Origin: Bacteroidales bacterium
Lineage (GTDB): Bacteria; Bacteroidota; Bacteroidia; Bacteroidales; UBA932
NCBI GenBank assembly: GCA_017509685.1
Contig: JAFWPA010000056.1
Span: 119,795-183,794, forward strand
Direction: 5' to 3'
DNA length: 64,000 bases
In this document: positions 52,976 to 61,673 of the stretch, piece after piece
Layout of the letters: each line of letters opens with the position of its first letter
Numbering within the stretch: position 1 is the first letter of the stretch
The notes under the pieces: model-generated
Database searches by the model: none
What the model was told of the DNA's origin: nothing
The model's input: the letters and a program-made list of their open reading frames with translations, nothing else
Made by a program: the position numbers and the translations under genes

Positions 52976-54372
52976 GCTTTCCGCTTTAGCGCAACAACGT
53001 TCTCCACATGCATGGTGTGGGGGAACATATCTACGGGCTGTACGGCCGTAATCTCATAATCCCGGCATAAGACGGCCAGGTCCCGCGCCTGGGAGGCGGG
53101 GTTGCAGCTTACATAGACCATACGGTCCGGAGCCGCTTTCAGGATTACCTGGGCTACGTCCGGATGAATGCCGGCGCGGGGAGGATCCAGGATGATGACG
53201 TCCGGGTGTCCGTGCTGCCGGATAAAGTCCTCGTTGAGCACGTCCTTCATATCTCCGGCAAAGAAGCGGCAGTTGTCTATCCCGTTGCGGCGGGCATTGT
53301 CCTTGGCATCCTCGATGGCCTCGGGTACGTATTCGATACCAAACACTTGGGCTGCCTGGCGGCTGACGAACTGGGCGATGGTACCGGTGCCCGTATAGAG
53401 GTCGTACACCACTTCCTTGCCGGTAAGGGCGGCGAACTCCCGGGCTACGCTGTACAGGCGGTAGGCCTGGCGGGAATTGGTCTGATAGAAGGATTTGGGG
53501 CCAATCTTGAAGGAGAGCCCCTCCATCTGTTCGTAGATGGCGTCCTGGCCGTAGTACAGGACAGGGGAGAGGTCCCCGATGGAGTCGTTCAGCTTCTCGT
53601 TTACCACGTAGTACAGGCTGGTGATTTGCGGGAATTCCTTCACCAGGGCGTCCAGAAGGGCTTTTCGGGGGGCTTCATCGGCCTGGGCGAAGCACAGGAT
53701 GAGCATTACCTGGCCGTCTTCCGTAGTGCGGATGAACATGTTGCGGAAGAAGCCGTGATTCTCCCGGATATTGTAGAATTCCAGGCCGTTTGAAAGGCAG
53801 AACTGCTTGATAAACAGGCGAATGGCGTTGGAAGGCTCTTCCTGCAGGTGGCACTGCTGAATGTCCAGGACTTTGTCGAAGAACTTGCCCACGTGGAAAC
53901 CCAGGCCGGGTTCTACCAGGGCCGGATCCTCGGTTTTGAGCAGCCAGCGCTTGGAAGAAGCGCTGAATTCCAGCTTGTTACGGTAATAGCGGGTTTTTTC
54001 GGAGGGGAGTGTCGGACGGATTTCCGGCACTTCCAGATGACCGATGCGCACCAGCTGGTCTTCCACCTGCTGCCGTTTGGCTTCCAGCTGCATTTCATAG
54101 GGCAAAGGCTGCCATCGGCAACCGCCACAGACACCGAAATGCTGGCAGAATGGCTCCAGGCGATGCTCCGAGGGCTTCACCAGGCGTTTGATGAAGCCTT
54201 CCATATAATTCTTTTTCTTTTTGTATACCTGGATGTCCACGACGTCTCCGGGAACGGCGAAATCTACGAACACCACCATGCCGTCCACGTGCGTGAGGGC
54301 TTTGCCTTCGGCTGCCACGGCCTCGATGGTCACGTTCTCCAGGAGCAGGTCAATTTTCTTTTTTCGGGTCAT
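52972..54372 (-). CDS. rlmD: 23S rRNA (uracil-C5)-methyltransferase, RlmD type
   Basis: A 466-residue RumA-type SAM methyltransferase for C5 of a uracil in 23S rRNA. An N-terminal TRAM domain (VAAEGKALTHVDGMVVFVDFAVPGDVVDIQVYK) is followed by the iron-sulfur cysteines (CQHFGVCGGCRWQP), the SAM site VYDLYTGTGTIAQF, DPPRAGIHPDV and catalytic Cys in VYVSCNPASQARDL. The stop interlocks with the M6 gene stop in the palindrome CTAG. RlmC or TrmA activity cannot be excluded, but TRAM plus the cluster favour RlmD. Confidence 0.9.
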   Translation of the reverse strand: MTRKKKIDLLLENVTIEAVAAEGKALTHVDGMVVFVDFAVPGDVVDIQVYKKKKNYMEGFIKRLVKPSEHRLEPFCQHFGVCGGCRWQPLPYEMQLEAKRQQVEDQLVRIGHLEVPEIRPTLPSEKTRYYRNKLEFSASSKRWLLKTEDPALVEPGLGFHVGKFFDKVLDIQQCHLQEEPSNAIRLFIKQFCLSNGLEFYNIRENHGFFRNMFIRTTEDGQVMLILCFAQADEAPRKALLDALVKEFPQITSLYYVVNEKLNDSIGDLSPVLYYGQDAIYEQMEGLSFKIGPKSFYQTNSRQAYRLYSVAREFAALTGKEVVYDLYTGTGTIAQFVSRQAAQVFGIEYVPEAIEDAKDNARRNGIDNCRFFAGDMKDVLNEDFIRQHGHPDVIILDPPRAGIHPDVAQVILKAAPDRMVYVSCNPASQARDLAVLCRDYEITAVQPVDMFPHTMHVENVVALKRKA

Positions 54373-54423
54373 AGGGGAATGTCAACTTATGCGCAAGTTA
54401 ACATAATATAAATTGTGTAACAA

Positions 54424-55566
54424 CTACAGATTTTCCTTGCTAACAACGGGATTGCTGTAGATGTGCAGCAGTTCGTCCATCATTTCGTGGCGGTCCAGCG
54501 TGGATTCCACCTTGATGAGCTGCTGGGCCAGGTATCCCTGGAAGTCTTCCATATCCTGCTGCGTATACTCGCTGGCGTACTTGGAGCCCTTGTTCACCAG
54601 GTCGTAGGCCATGTAGTTGGTCTTCCACAGTCTGTAGCCTTCGATGATGCGGCGGTCCACCGCGTGGCGGATGCTCTGGTAGCGGTCGTTCTTGTCGCAG
54701 TATGAGGCTTCGCGGATCTCTTCCTCGGAGAGTGGCTCTCCCACGTGCAGGTGGACGTGGCCCTTGGGCTGCTTGATGCCTATCATGATGCTCTGCAGAT
54801 CCTCGTCCTCGCCTTTTACATAAGTGCCCGAATGGCGCTTGATGATGGTTTCGCGGGCTTTCATGATGTCGCAGGGCTCGTATTCGTAGGAAATGCTAAG
54901 CGGAATGATGTGCACTTCCATGAAATTCTGGACGAAATCCTTGGTGCCGCTCATGTCAATCATCTTCAAAAGGCCCTGTTCAGTGACGTCTATGCCGTCT
55001 TTGGTGCGTCCCTGGCGCTGGGCAATCCATACGGATCCCTTGCCGGTGGTGATGGTTTCGCGGATATACTTGGACAGCACCTGGGAAGACAGGTTCAGCT
55101 CCCGGGCCGATATGCCGCGGATGACCTTGATCATGCGGTTGGAGCGGATGAGCAGCTCTATCGTCTTCTGTTTGAGGAGGTTATCCCCTACGCAGATCTG
55201 CGTTTCGGGCAGGTTGTTCCACATGAGGATCATCTGCGTGAGGGCCGGATCCAGGATGATATCCCGGTGATTGGACATGGCCAGATAAGGCGTTTTCATG
55301 CCCTTCAGAATCTCGATGCCGTCGTAGGTAAACTCCGTGGTGGTATTGTCAATCACCCACTGGATGGCCGTTTTCATCACTGTCTGCTGGAACTGATCCA
55401 CGGTATGGATGCCCAGAAGCATATCCCGGAGGAAGGTTTTGGGCTTGTCCGGGAACAGGAATTTGGATACCCAGGGTACGTTGGGATGATTGGATACGCG
55501 TGCTAGCGCGGCGGCCGTCTCTTCGTCGTTGAAGGGAGCGATATCACTAAAATCTGTTATTTCCAT
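54424..55566 (-). CDS. 1-acyl-sn-glycerol-3-phosphate acyltransferase-like protein
   Basis: A 380-residue PlsC-superfamily protein. The catalytic stretch reads LAMSNHRDIILDPAL, the form common in Bacteroidota homologues, and a second motif is GSVWIAQRQGRTKDG. It probably acylates a lysophospholipid or related acceptor; the membrane substrate is unknown. There is no signal peptide or clear membrane helix, so membrane association is peripheral. It follows queA by 25 bp and precedes rlmD by 51 bp, on the same strand. Confidence 0.78.
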   Translation of the reverse strand: MEITDFSDIAPFNDEETAAALARVSNHPNVPWVSKFLFPDKPKTFLRDMLLGIHTVDQFQQTVMKTAIQWVIDNTTTEFTYDGIEILKGMKTPYLAMSNHRDIILDPALTQMILMWNNLPETQICVGDNLLKQKTIELLIRSNRMIKVIRGISARELNLSSQVLSKYIRETITTGKGSVWIAQRQGRTKDGIDVTEQGLLKMIDMSGTKDFVQNFMEVHIIPLSISYEYEPCDIMKARETIIKRHSGTYVKGEDEDLQSIMIGIKQPKGHVHLHVGEPLSEEEIREASYCDKNDRYQSIRHAVDRRIIEGYRLWKTNYMAYDLVNKGSKYASEYTQQDMEDFQGYLAQQLIKVESTLDRHEMMDELLHIYSNPVVSKENL

Positions 55567-55591
55567 ATCCAGTTTTTATGCAAAAATTGTG

Positions 55592-56806
55592 CTAAATGGA
55601 ACTTTTTTCCAGCAGCGAACTGTCTCCGTAGCTCAGGAAACGGAACCCGTGGGACAGCGCGTAGTCATAGATGGTGCGCCAATCGCCGTTCACAAAGGCA
55701 GATACCAGCAGGATGAGGGTACTTTCGGGCTGATGGAAGTTGGTGACCAGAAGATCTACCAGGCGGAAGCGGAATCCAGGGACGATAATGATGCGCGTCC
55801 CCGCCACCAACTGCTCCAGGTTTTCGCGGTCCAGATAGCCGATGATGGCTTCCAGGGCTTCCCGGGTGCTGTAGGGGTATTCCCGCTCATAAGGTGCCCA
55901 CTGGGAAACATCGGCCGGAGCGCCGGTCTCGATACAGCTGACACCTAAATAATATAGGGACTCCAGGGTGCGCACCGATGTGGTTCCTACGGCTACCAGC
56001 GGTTCATTTTTGGCCGCCAGTCGCTGCAGGAGGGCTTTGCTTACCACAAAGGGTTCGCGGTGCATCGGGTGCTCGGATACCAGGGAGCTCTTCACGGGCA
56101 GGAAGGTTCCCGCTCCCACGTGCAGGCACACGGTTTCCATGTCGATGCCCTTGGCGCGGATGCTGTCCAGCACGTTCTGTGTAAAGTGAAGGCCGGCGGT
56201 GGGGGCTGCCACGGAGCCGCGGATATGGGCGTACAGTGTCTGATAGCGTTCGGTGTCAATCTGTTCCGACTCCCGGTTCAGATACGGAGGGATGGGCACG
56301 GTGCCGGCAACCTCCAGTACGCGGGAAAACGGGCTTCCGTCCTTCCAGGAGAAGGTGACCACGCCGGTCTGTCCTTCCCTGCTCTCCAGTACGGCTTCCA
56401 GGCCGATGGCACCGATGGCGGCATCCGCCTCCGGATTGTAGAGTTTCAGGGTATCGGACTTCCATTTCTTGGCGTTGCCAATCACGCATTTCCAGCTGCA
56501 CTGATCGGTGGCTGCGAAGGCAGTGTTGTATTCCACGGGTTGTACGGGTTCCAGGCAGAATACCTCGATGACGGCACCGGTTTCCCGCTGGAAATGCAGG
56601 CGGGCCGGGACTACCTTGGTATCGTTGAAAACCATCAGGGCTCCTGACGGGAGCAGATCCGGCAGATTCCGGAAAACGGTTTCTTCCACCACTCCGTCTT
56701 TATAGTGGAGCAGCTTGGATGCGTCGCGTTCCGGAAGCGGATACTTGGCTATCCGTTCGTCCTCCAGTCCGTAGTTGTAATCCTCTATATGGATTTCTGG
56801 AATCAT
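55592..56806 (-). CDS. queA: S-adenosylmethionine:tRNA ribosyltransferase-isomerase
   Basis: A 404-residue enzyme that transfers and rearranges the ribosyl of SAM onto preQ1 in tRNA to form epoxyqueuosine. Family features: DYNYGLEDERIAKYPLPERDASKLLHY, LLPSGALMVFNDTKVVPARLHF, GSVAAPTAGLHFT, LHVGAGTFLPVKS and GTTSVRTLESLY, and NFHQPESTLILLVSAF near the C-terminus. MIPEIHIEDY is the family start; the longer frame would begin upstream of a TAACTTTG -7 box (56827-56834). With tgt it supports a queuosine pathway. Confidence 0.93.
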   Translation of the reverse strand: MIPEIHIEDYNYGLEDERIAKYPLPERDASKLLHYKDGVVEETVFRNLPDLLPSGALMVFNDTKVVPARLHFQRETGAVIEVFCLEPVQPVEYNTAFAATDQCSWKCVIGNAKKWKSDTLKLYNPEADAAIGAIGLEAVLESREGQTGVVTFSWKDGSPFSRVLEVAGTVPIPPYLNRESEQIDTERYQTLYAHIRGSVAAPTAGLHFTQNVLDSIRAKGIDMETVCLHVGAGTFLPVKSSLVSEHPMHREPFVVSKALLQRLAAKNEPLVAVGTTSVRTLESLYYLGVSCIETGAPADVSQWAPYEREYPYSTREALEAIIGYLDRENLEQLVAGTRIIIVPGFRFRLVDLLVTNFHQPESTLILLVSAFVNGDWRTIYDYALSHGFRFLSYGDSSLLEKSSI

Positions 56807-56826
56807 ACGCTTTTTCAAAATGTGAG

Positions 56827-56834
56827 CAAAGTTA
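56827..56834 (-). promoter_or_regulatory. -7 box of the queA group
   Basis: Leftward TAACTTTG, matching TAnnTTTG, 20 nt before the queA ATG. No TTTG at the -33 distance. Confidence 0.45.
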
Positions 56835-57248
56835 ACACTTATTCTTGAAATAGGTGAATTGTTTTTGTATATAAAGTGATACTTTAAGTAGAGTTTACAG
56901 AATTGAACACGTCTACAAAGCGCCACAGGGGCTGAATGTGAACAATTGTGTGCAATTTTGTAAACAGAACGCATGGGTTGCTAAAACTGCATAAGAATAT
57001 TTTATGGCATATTTTTATAATAATGTAATATGCAGATAATCAGTATTTTACTATATTTAATATAAAGTATTATTCTGTTAATCTGTAAAATGGGTGCTAA
57101 AATCGATGGATACAACCCGTATTTTTCGTATTTTGCTGTAATTTATATTATGATTAATCAAATTGTTATATTTCTTATCGAATGTAACGCTATATATAAT
57201 TATCATGCTATTCTCCCCTACTCTGCTCATAGTTGTAAATTGTATCCA
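56835..57248. other. AT-rich intergenic stretch with no gene visible
   Basis: About 410 bp between the queA -7 box and the XRE promoter (494 bp between the two start codons). It is far more AT-rich than the surroundings, carries many TATA/TTTAAT-like words and several near-palindromes (for example GAACAATTGTG around 56940), and has no plausible reading frame on either strand. I see no tRNA, and no known small-RNA structure. Confidence 0.6.
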
Positions 57249-57284
57249 TTTGGATTGTTCACAAAATTTGTTTACCTTTGTGAA
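57249..57284 (+). promoter_or_regulatory. XRE promoter with overlapping TTCACAAA/TTTGTGAA operator
   Basis: TTTG (57249-57252), 20 bp, TACCTTTG (57273-57280) forms a consensus promoter. A perfect inverted repeat, TTCACAAA (57258-57265) and TTTGTGAA (57277-57284) with 11 bp between, covers the spacer and the -7 box. That is the expected position for a repressor site, most simply for autoregulation by the XRE protein. Confidence 0.7.
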
Positions 57285-57300
57285 GTTAAAGTTGTAAAAT

Positions 57301-57654
57301 ATGAATCGACGTCTTTTGCAATTTTTGCAGGCCGAAAATATTACCCAGTCGCAGTTTGCCGACACCCTCTCGGTGGCGCGCGGTTCCGTCTCCCATATCC
57401 TGGCCGGCCGCAACAAACCCGGCTATGATTTTCTGGAGAGCCTGCTGCTGCACTACCCCCGTCTGAACCTGGACTGGCTCATGACCGGCAAGGGCCGCAT
57501 GTACCGGGATGCAGAGTCCCCAGATCTGCCCGAGAACGCCGTCAAGGAAGACATCATTCCCGTTCTCCAGGCTTCCGTTCCCTCCCGCGAGATCGATCAT
57601 ATTACCATTTTCTTCTCTGATAATACTTTCAAGGAGTTCGTTGCTAAGGAATAA
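57301..57654 (+). CDS. XRE-family helix-turn-helix regulator
   Basis: A 117-residue DNA-binding protein. The HTH spans about residues 12-40 (ITQSQFADTLSVARGSVSHILAGRNKPG), followed by the helix YDFLESLLLHYPRLNLDWLMTGKGRMY, a Bacteroidota-type XRE ending. A C-terminal tail of 45 residues (REIDHITIFFSDNTFKEFVAKE) may dimerise. It heads a group with a DHOD-like gene (32 bp) and cinA. An 8-bp operator-like palindrome over its promoter fits negative autoregulation. Confidence 0.85.
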   Translation: MNRRLLQFLQAENITQSQFADTLSVARGSVSHILAGRNKPGYDFLESLLLHYPRLNLDWLMTGKGRMYRDAESPDLPENAVKEDIIPVLQASVPSREIDHITIFFSDNTFKEFVAKE

Positions 57655-57686
57655 AATGTTAAATTTGCGTAGAATTAGTACGCAAT

Positions 57687-58367
57687 ATGTTTGGCAACAG
57701 CAGTAAAATCCTGGAAACCGAAGTAGCCGGGCTGGTATTTTCCAATCCCCTGGGAATCCCCTATTCTATGGACCGGCATCGCCGTCTGTGTGCGCTTCAT
57801 ACGGCGCCCAAGGCTGGTTTTCTGGTCCTCACGCCTCCCAAAGACAATGTCCTTACCTGGATTCAGCGCCTGAAGACAGAATGCGTAAGCGGTCCGGTGA
57901 AGGCGGTGAATGTGAAATCGGACATCGTACGCACCTTTTCCCTGGTGTATGACTTCGCAGACCTTATTATCATAGATCCCGACAGCGACAACGGCATCGA
58001 TTCCCCGGATCTGTCGGACACCGTGGCCCTGATGGACGAACTGGTGAGCCTGCGGCTGTGCTATGAGTACTATACACCCGTTTTCCTGCGCCTTACGCAC
58101 GGATTAACCCCCGAAGAACTCCATACCCTGCTGGATACCAGCCAGCTGTCCGGTCTGGACGGCGTGGTGGTGCCCTCGCTGGCCGTGGCCGCCAGCGTAA
58201 AGGAGATGACGCTGGGCCGCTTCCCCGTCATCTGCCGGGTTCAAAGCCCAGAAGAAGGGCTTCAGGCCCATCAGGAAGGGGCTGTGCTGCTGGAAGCCGC
58301 TCCCAATTTCCGGGGCATCGGAATCAAGAAACTGCTGAAAAAGCTGGAGAAAGAAAGCAATGATTAA
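57687..58367 (+). CDS. Degenerate dihydroorotate-dehydrogenase-like protein
   Basis: A 226-residue protein that follows the start of class dihydroorotate dehydrogenases (LETEVAGLVFSNPLGIPYSMDRHRRL versus the family GLxFxNPVGxAxGxDKxG) and keeps FLRLTHGLTPEEL, where the family has VKIAPDLT. It is too short (the enzymes have 300 or more residues), the FMN-binding Lys and the catalytic Ser/Cys loop are not seen, and the nucleotide-binding region is shortened. It is probably a catalytically inactive TIM-barrel relative; its role is unknown. It overlaps cinA by 8 bp. Confidence 0.55.
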   Translation: MFGNSSKILETEVAGLVFSNPLGIPYSMDRHRRLCALHTAPKAGFLVLTPPKDNVLTWIQRLKTECVSGPVKAVNVKSDIVRTFSLVYDFADLIIIDPDSDNGIDSPDLSDTVALMDELVSLRLCYEYYTPVFLRLTHGLTPEELHTLLDTSQLSGLDGVVVPSLAVAASVKEMTLGRFPVICRVQSPEEGLQAHQEGAVLLEAAPNFRGIGIKKLLKKLEKESND

Positions 58368-59622
58368 TGCATCGGTCGTTACCATAGGTGACGAAATTCT
58401 CATCGGCCAGGTCCTGGATACCAATTCCCAGCAGCTGGCCCGCGCACTGGAGGAGACAGGTATCCGCGTGGTGCGCATGGTTTCCATCGGAGACAGCAAG
58501 GAAGAGATTGCCCAAACCCTGCTCACGGAGCTTTCCCGGGCGCAGGTGGTTTTCTGCACCGGCGGGCTGGGCCCCACCAAGGACGACATCACCAAAGCCG
58601 TCCTGGCGCAGATTTCCGGCAGTCGGGGCTACGTGCGCCATCCCGGCCAGATGCAAAAGGTGGTGGAAATCCTCCACAACCGCGGCCTGGACATCCTTCC
58701 CATCAACGAGAAACAGGCCGATGTCCCCGACAAGGCCGAAGTCATCGTGAACCAGCTGGGAACGGCTCCCATCATGGTCTTCCGGGATATGCCTGGCTCC
58801 GGGAGCACCCTCTATTCCCTGCCCGGCGTGCCCCACGAAGCCGTGGGTGCCATTCCCGCCATTCTGGCCGATCTCCGCGCCCACCAGCCCCTATCCAGCA
58901 TCCTGCACCGCAGCGTGATGGTGTACGGGATGGCCGAGAGCGCCCTTTCTGAAAAGCTTGCCCCCTGGGAGGACGCCCTCCCCGCCGACATGCACCTCGC
59001 ATACCTGCCCAATACCCTCACTGGCATCCGTCTGCGCCTTTCCTGCTACGGGGACGCCTCCGGAGATGAGCCGGAACGCCTGGAGGCCCAACTGTCGCAG
59101 CTCAAGGCCCTGCTGGGTCCCCTGATGTATGCCGATGAAGACACGGACCTGGAAACCACCCTCGGCCGTATCCTCAAGGAGCACGGGCTCACCCTTTCCT
59201 GCGCCGAATCCTGCACGGGCGGCGAGATCGCCCACCTCATCACTTCGGTGGCCGGGTCGTCGGCCTACTTCCTGGGGTCCGTTACCTCTTACGCCGTCTC
59301 CGTGAAGGAGCAGGTGCTGGGCGTTCCGCCGCAGGTGATCCGGGAGTGCGGCGTGGTCTCCTCCGAAGTGGCGGCCGCCATGGCCCAGGGTGTCCGCCGG
59401 CTCACGGGCAGCGATTACGCCGTGGCCACCACCGGGTTGGCCGGCCCCTCCGGAGACGAACACAATCCGGTGGGTACGGTGTGGATTGGAGCCGCCGGTC
59501 CCCGGGGCATCAAGACCGTCCGCTTTGTTTACAAAAACGACAGAAAGCGCAATATCGAGCGTTTCGCAGCCTCTGCGCTCAACTTTTTGCGTTTAATGAT
59601 ACTAGAGGACTTAAGTAATTGA
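58360..59622 (+). CDS. cinA: CinA: competence/damage-inducible protein A, NMN deamidase
   Basis: A 420-residue protein with two domains. The N-terminal COG1058 domain (to about 260) has TIGDEILIGQVLDTNSQQLA, FCTGGLGPTKDDIT and MPGSGSTLYSLPGVPHE; the C-terminal domain (about 265-420) is nicotinamide mononucleotide deamidase-like, with LSCAESCTGGEIAHLITSVAGSSAYFLG and TGLAGPSGDEHNPVGTVW. It salvages pyridine nucleotides and hydrolyses ADP-ribose-type by-products in other species. It overlaps the upstream gene and ends at a strong hairpin. Confidence 0.94.
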   Translation: MINASVVTIGDEILIGQVLDTNSQQLARALEETGIRVVRMVSIGDSKEEIAQTLLTELSRAQVVFCTGGLGPTKDDITKAVLAQISGSRGYVRHPGQMQKVVEILHNRGLDILPINEKQADVPDKAEVIVNQLGTAPIMVFRDMPGSGSTLYSLPGVPHEAVGAIPAILADLRAHQPLSSILHRSVMVYGMAESALSEKLAPWEDALPADMHLAYLPNTLTGIRLRLSCYGDASGDEPERLEAQLSQLKALLGPLMYADEDTDLETTLGRILKEHGLTLSCAESCTGGEIAHLITSVAGSSAYFLGSVTSYAVSVKEQVLGVPPQVIRECGVVSSEVAAAMAQGVRRLTGSDYAVATTGLAGPSGDEHNPVGTVWIGAAGPRGIKTVRFVYKNDRKRNIERFAASALNFLRLMILEDLSN

Positions 59623-59636
59623 TATAATATAAAAGA

Positions 59637-59669
59637 AACAAGAATGTTATGGCGAATAACATTCTTGTT
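59637..59669. terminator. Long perfect hairpin between convergent cinA and dipeptidase genes
   Basis: AACAAGAATGTTAT, loop GGCGA, ATAACATTCTTGTT: a 14-bp perfect stem with AA/TT ends. The left flank is A-rich, giving Ts after the stem on the minus strand. It is likely to act in both directions. Confidence 0.8.
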
Positions 59670-59689
59670 ACATTTCCGCTAAATGGGAC

Positions 59690-60670
59690 TTATCTGCTTA
59701 ATTCAGAGCGGTTTACAATTCTAAACCACACATCCAGCAAATTCTGTCCGGAAACCTTTAAAATGTCCGTTTCGCTATACCCGCGACGACGCATTTCGGC
59801 CTGAATCTCCCCTATCTTGGAGATGTCTTCCAAGCCTTCCGGCGTCACTTCAATGCCGTCGAAATCGGAGCCGATTCCCACGTGGTCGATGCCGGCCAGG
59901 CGGACGGCGTGGTCTATGTGATCCACGATTTCCTTCACCCCCGGGAAGGTGGAAGGCTTCGCGGGATCGAAGGAGTCCGACAGAAAGTACGGGTAAAAGT
60001 TGATGCCCACATAACCGTCCTTCTCCCCCAGGGCCTTGAGCATCTCGTCGGTCAGGTTGCGCCGGTGCCCGCAGAGGGCGCGGCAGCTGGAGTGCGTGGC
60101 AATGATGGGGGCCTTGGAGACTTCCAGGCAATCCCAGAAAGTCTTGTCCGAGGCGTGGGACAGATCCACCATCATGCCCAGGGCGTTCATCTGGGCCACC
60201 ACTTCCCTGCCGAACGGGCTCAGGCCGCCCCAGCGTTTTCCTTCCGCGGCACTGTCGGCCACGGCGTTGTCTCCGTTGTGGGTGAGGGTGACATAGCTCA
60301 CTCCCAGCCTGTAAAACGTCCGTAGAAGCGACAACGATTCCTGGATGGGGCTGGCGTTCTCCATGCCCATAAAAACGGAAATAAGGCCTTTTTTGCGGTT
60401 GTTTTCCACTTCGTCGGGGCCGAAGCACAGGACGGCGTAGTCTGCGTTGTCCTCACAGGCGTCGTAGGTGGCGCTCAACATCTCCAGGGCATAGCGTGTT
60501 GCACAGTCCGGCTCCATCTCCGGGGGCGTATACAGGGCAAAGAAGCCTCCTTCCACGCCGCCCGCCTTCATCTTGGGAAAGTCTACCTGGGCGCCGGGGT
60601 TGTCAATGCCCGGGTTCAGATGCTCTTTCAGCAGCTTGCCGGGAGTGTCTAGATGGGAATCCAGTATCAT
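59690..60670 (-). CDS. Membrane dipeptidase-family (M19) peptidase
   Basis: A 326-residue zinc dipeptidase of the renal-dipeptidase group. Metal and structural motifs: DSHLDTP near the N-terminus (H-x-D), FMGMENASPIQ (with Glu ligand), DLSHASDKTFWDCLEVSKAPIIATHSSCRALCGHRRNLTDEM (His ligands), and HVGIGSDFDGIE. There is no signal peptide, so it probably acts in the cytosol on dipeptides. It starts 1 bp after the GIN gene stop and ends at the 14-bp hairpin. Confidence 0.9.
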   Translation of the reverse strand: MILDSHLDTPGKLLKEHLNPGIDNPGAQVDFPKMKAGGVEGGFFALYTPPEMEPDCATRYALEMLSATYDACEDNADYAVLCFGPDEVENNRKKGLISVFMGMENASPIQESLSLLRTFYRLGVSYVTLTHNGDNAVADSAAEGKRWGGLSPFGREVVAQMNALGMMVDLSHASDKTFWDCLEVSKAPIIATHSSCRALCGHRRNLTDEMLKALGEKDGYVGINFYPYFLSDSFDPAKPSTFPGVKEIVDHIDHAVRLAGIDHVGIGSDFDGIEVTPEGLEDISKIGEIQAEMRRRGYSETDILKVSGQNLLDVWFRIVNRSELSR

Positions 60671-60671
60671 G

Positions 60672-61670
60672 CTATCGCTCTTTTTCTTCGTAGGCCATCA
60701 GGGTGGACTTCACAATCTTTCCCACCTGGATGGCCGGTACACCTAAATAATAGAGGGCGCTGCCGCCGGCCAGGTTCACGCTAAGGAATTCTTCCACGTT
60801 AACGTTGGCTGTAGCGTAGCCGTTTAAATCGGCCTTGATGCGCATCGTCTTCATTTCCAGGGCGTCCAGCTTGGCATTGCGCTGCAGGTTCAGGGTAAGG
60901 TCTCCCGTTTGCCCGGAGAGGGATACGTCGGCGTTGCCGCCTTCTTCCACTACCAGCACGCTGCCTTTGTGCAGGTCCCTGCTGCGGGCCGACCCGTCAA
61001 TGGAATAGGTGGCCGTGGCGGTCTCCCCTTCCAGGAAGGTGGTGGAGTTACCCGTCTGGCGCATGAGCATGTTGTGGGTCTTATACTTCATCTTGAGCTG
61101 GCTGTTGCCTGCCAGGGACAACTCCAGCTGCGATTCGCACTGGATTTCCAGGATGGCCGTGCTGTTTTTCTCCAGCTTCACCTTGGCGTGTTCCACATCC
61201 AGCTTGAGATCCCGCACTGCGGCTTTGTCGGAGAGATTGAGCTCCATTCCGTCGGAGAAAACGGTCCCGTTTCCTTTAATCCTGGCGTTCTCCAGGCCCC
61301 TGATGCCGTTCAGGGCCGGGGCCGATACCGTGGCCCGCAGGATGGGCGTGGGGGCGTTGGTGCCGCGGTAAATCCGCTTGATGTCGGAGGGAACGGCCTT
61401 CTGGTCGTAGTCGATGTAGAGGATGCTGTCCCGTACGGATACGGTGATATAGGGCTGCAGGGCCGCGTCGGTGTTCAGTTTCACGCTGCAGGGGCCTTCC
61501 TCCACGGTTACTTCAAAGCTGTCCCCCACGGAAACGGCATAGAAGGGACGCACCGCACAGGTCTTCTCCTTCTGCGGCTGGGAGGGGAAAAGCTCCTGAG
61601 CAGCCAGTAATCCACTAAAAACCGCACTGCATACTGCAGCCGTAAAGATTTGTCTGATAATTGCTTTCAT
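60672..61670 (-). CDS. GIN-domain (DUF2807) secreted protein
   Basis: A 332-residue exported protein (signal IFTAAVCSAVFSGLLAAQ). The mature part is a right-handed beta-helix-like array of short strands (FEVTVEEG, ITVSVRDSILYIDYDQKA, LNLSDKAAVRDLKLDVEHAKVKL, LELSLAGNSQLKMKY), the pattern of the GIN/DUF2807 putative auto-transporter head domain. Its function is unknown. It is 3 bp after ABC-F and 1 bp before the dipeptidase gene. Confidence 0.8.
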   Translation of the reverse strand: MKAIIRQIFTAAVCSAVFSGLLAAQELFPSQPQKEKTCAVRPFYAVSVGDSFEVTVEEGPCSVKLNTDAALQPYITVSVRDSILYIDYDQKAVPSDIKRIYRGTNAPTPILRATVSAPALNGIRGLENARIKGNGTVFSDGMELNLSDKAAVRDLKLDVEHAKVKLEKNSTAILEIQCESQLELSLAGNSQLKMKYKTHNMLMRQTGNSTTFLEGETATATYSIDGSARSRDLHKGSVLVVEEGGNADVSLSGQTGDLTLNLQRNAKLDALEMKTMRIKADLNGYATANVNVEEFLSVNLAGGSALYYLGVPAIQVGKIVKSTLMAYEEKER

Positions 61671-61673
61671 ATC

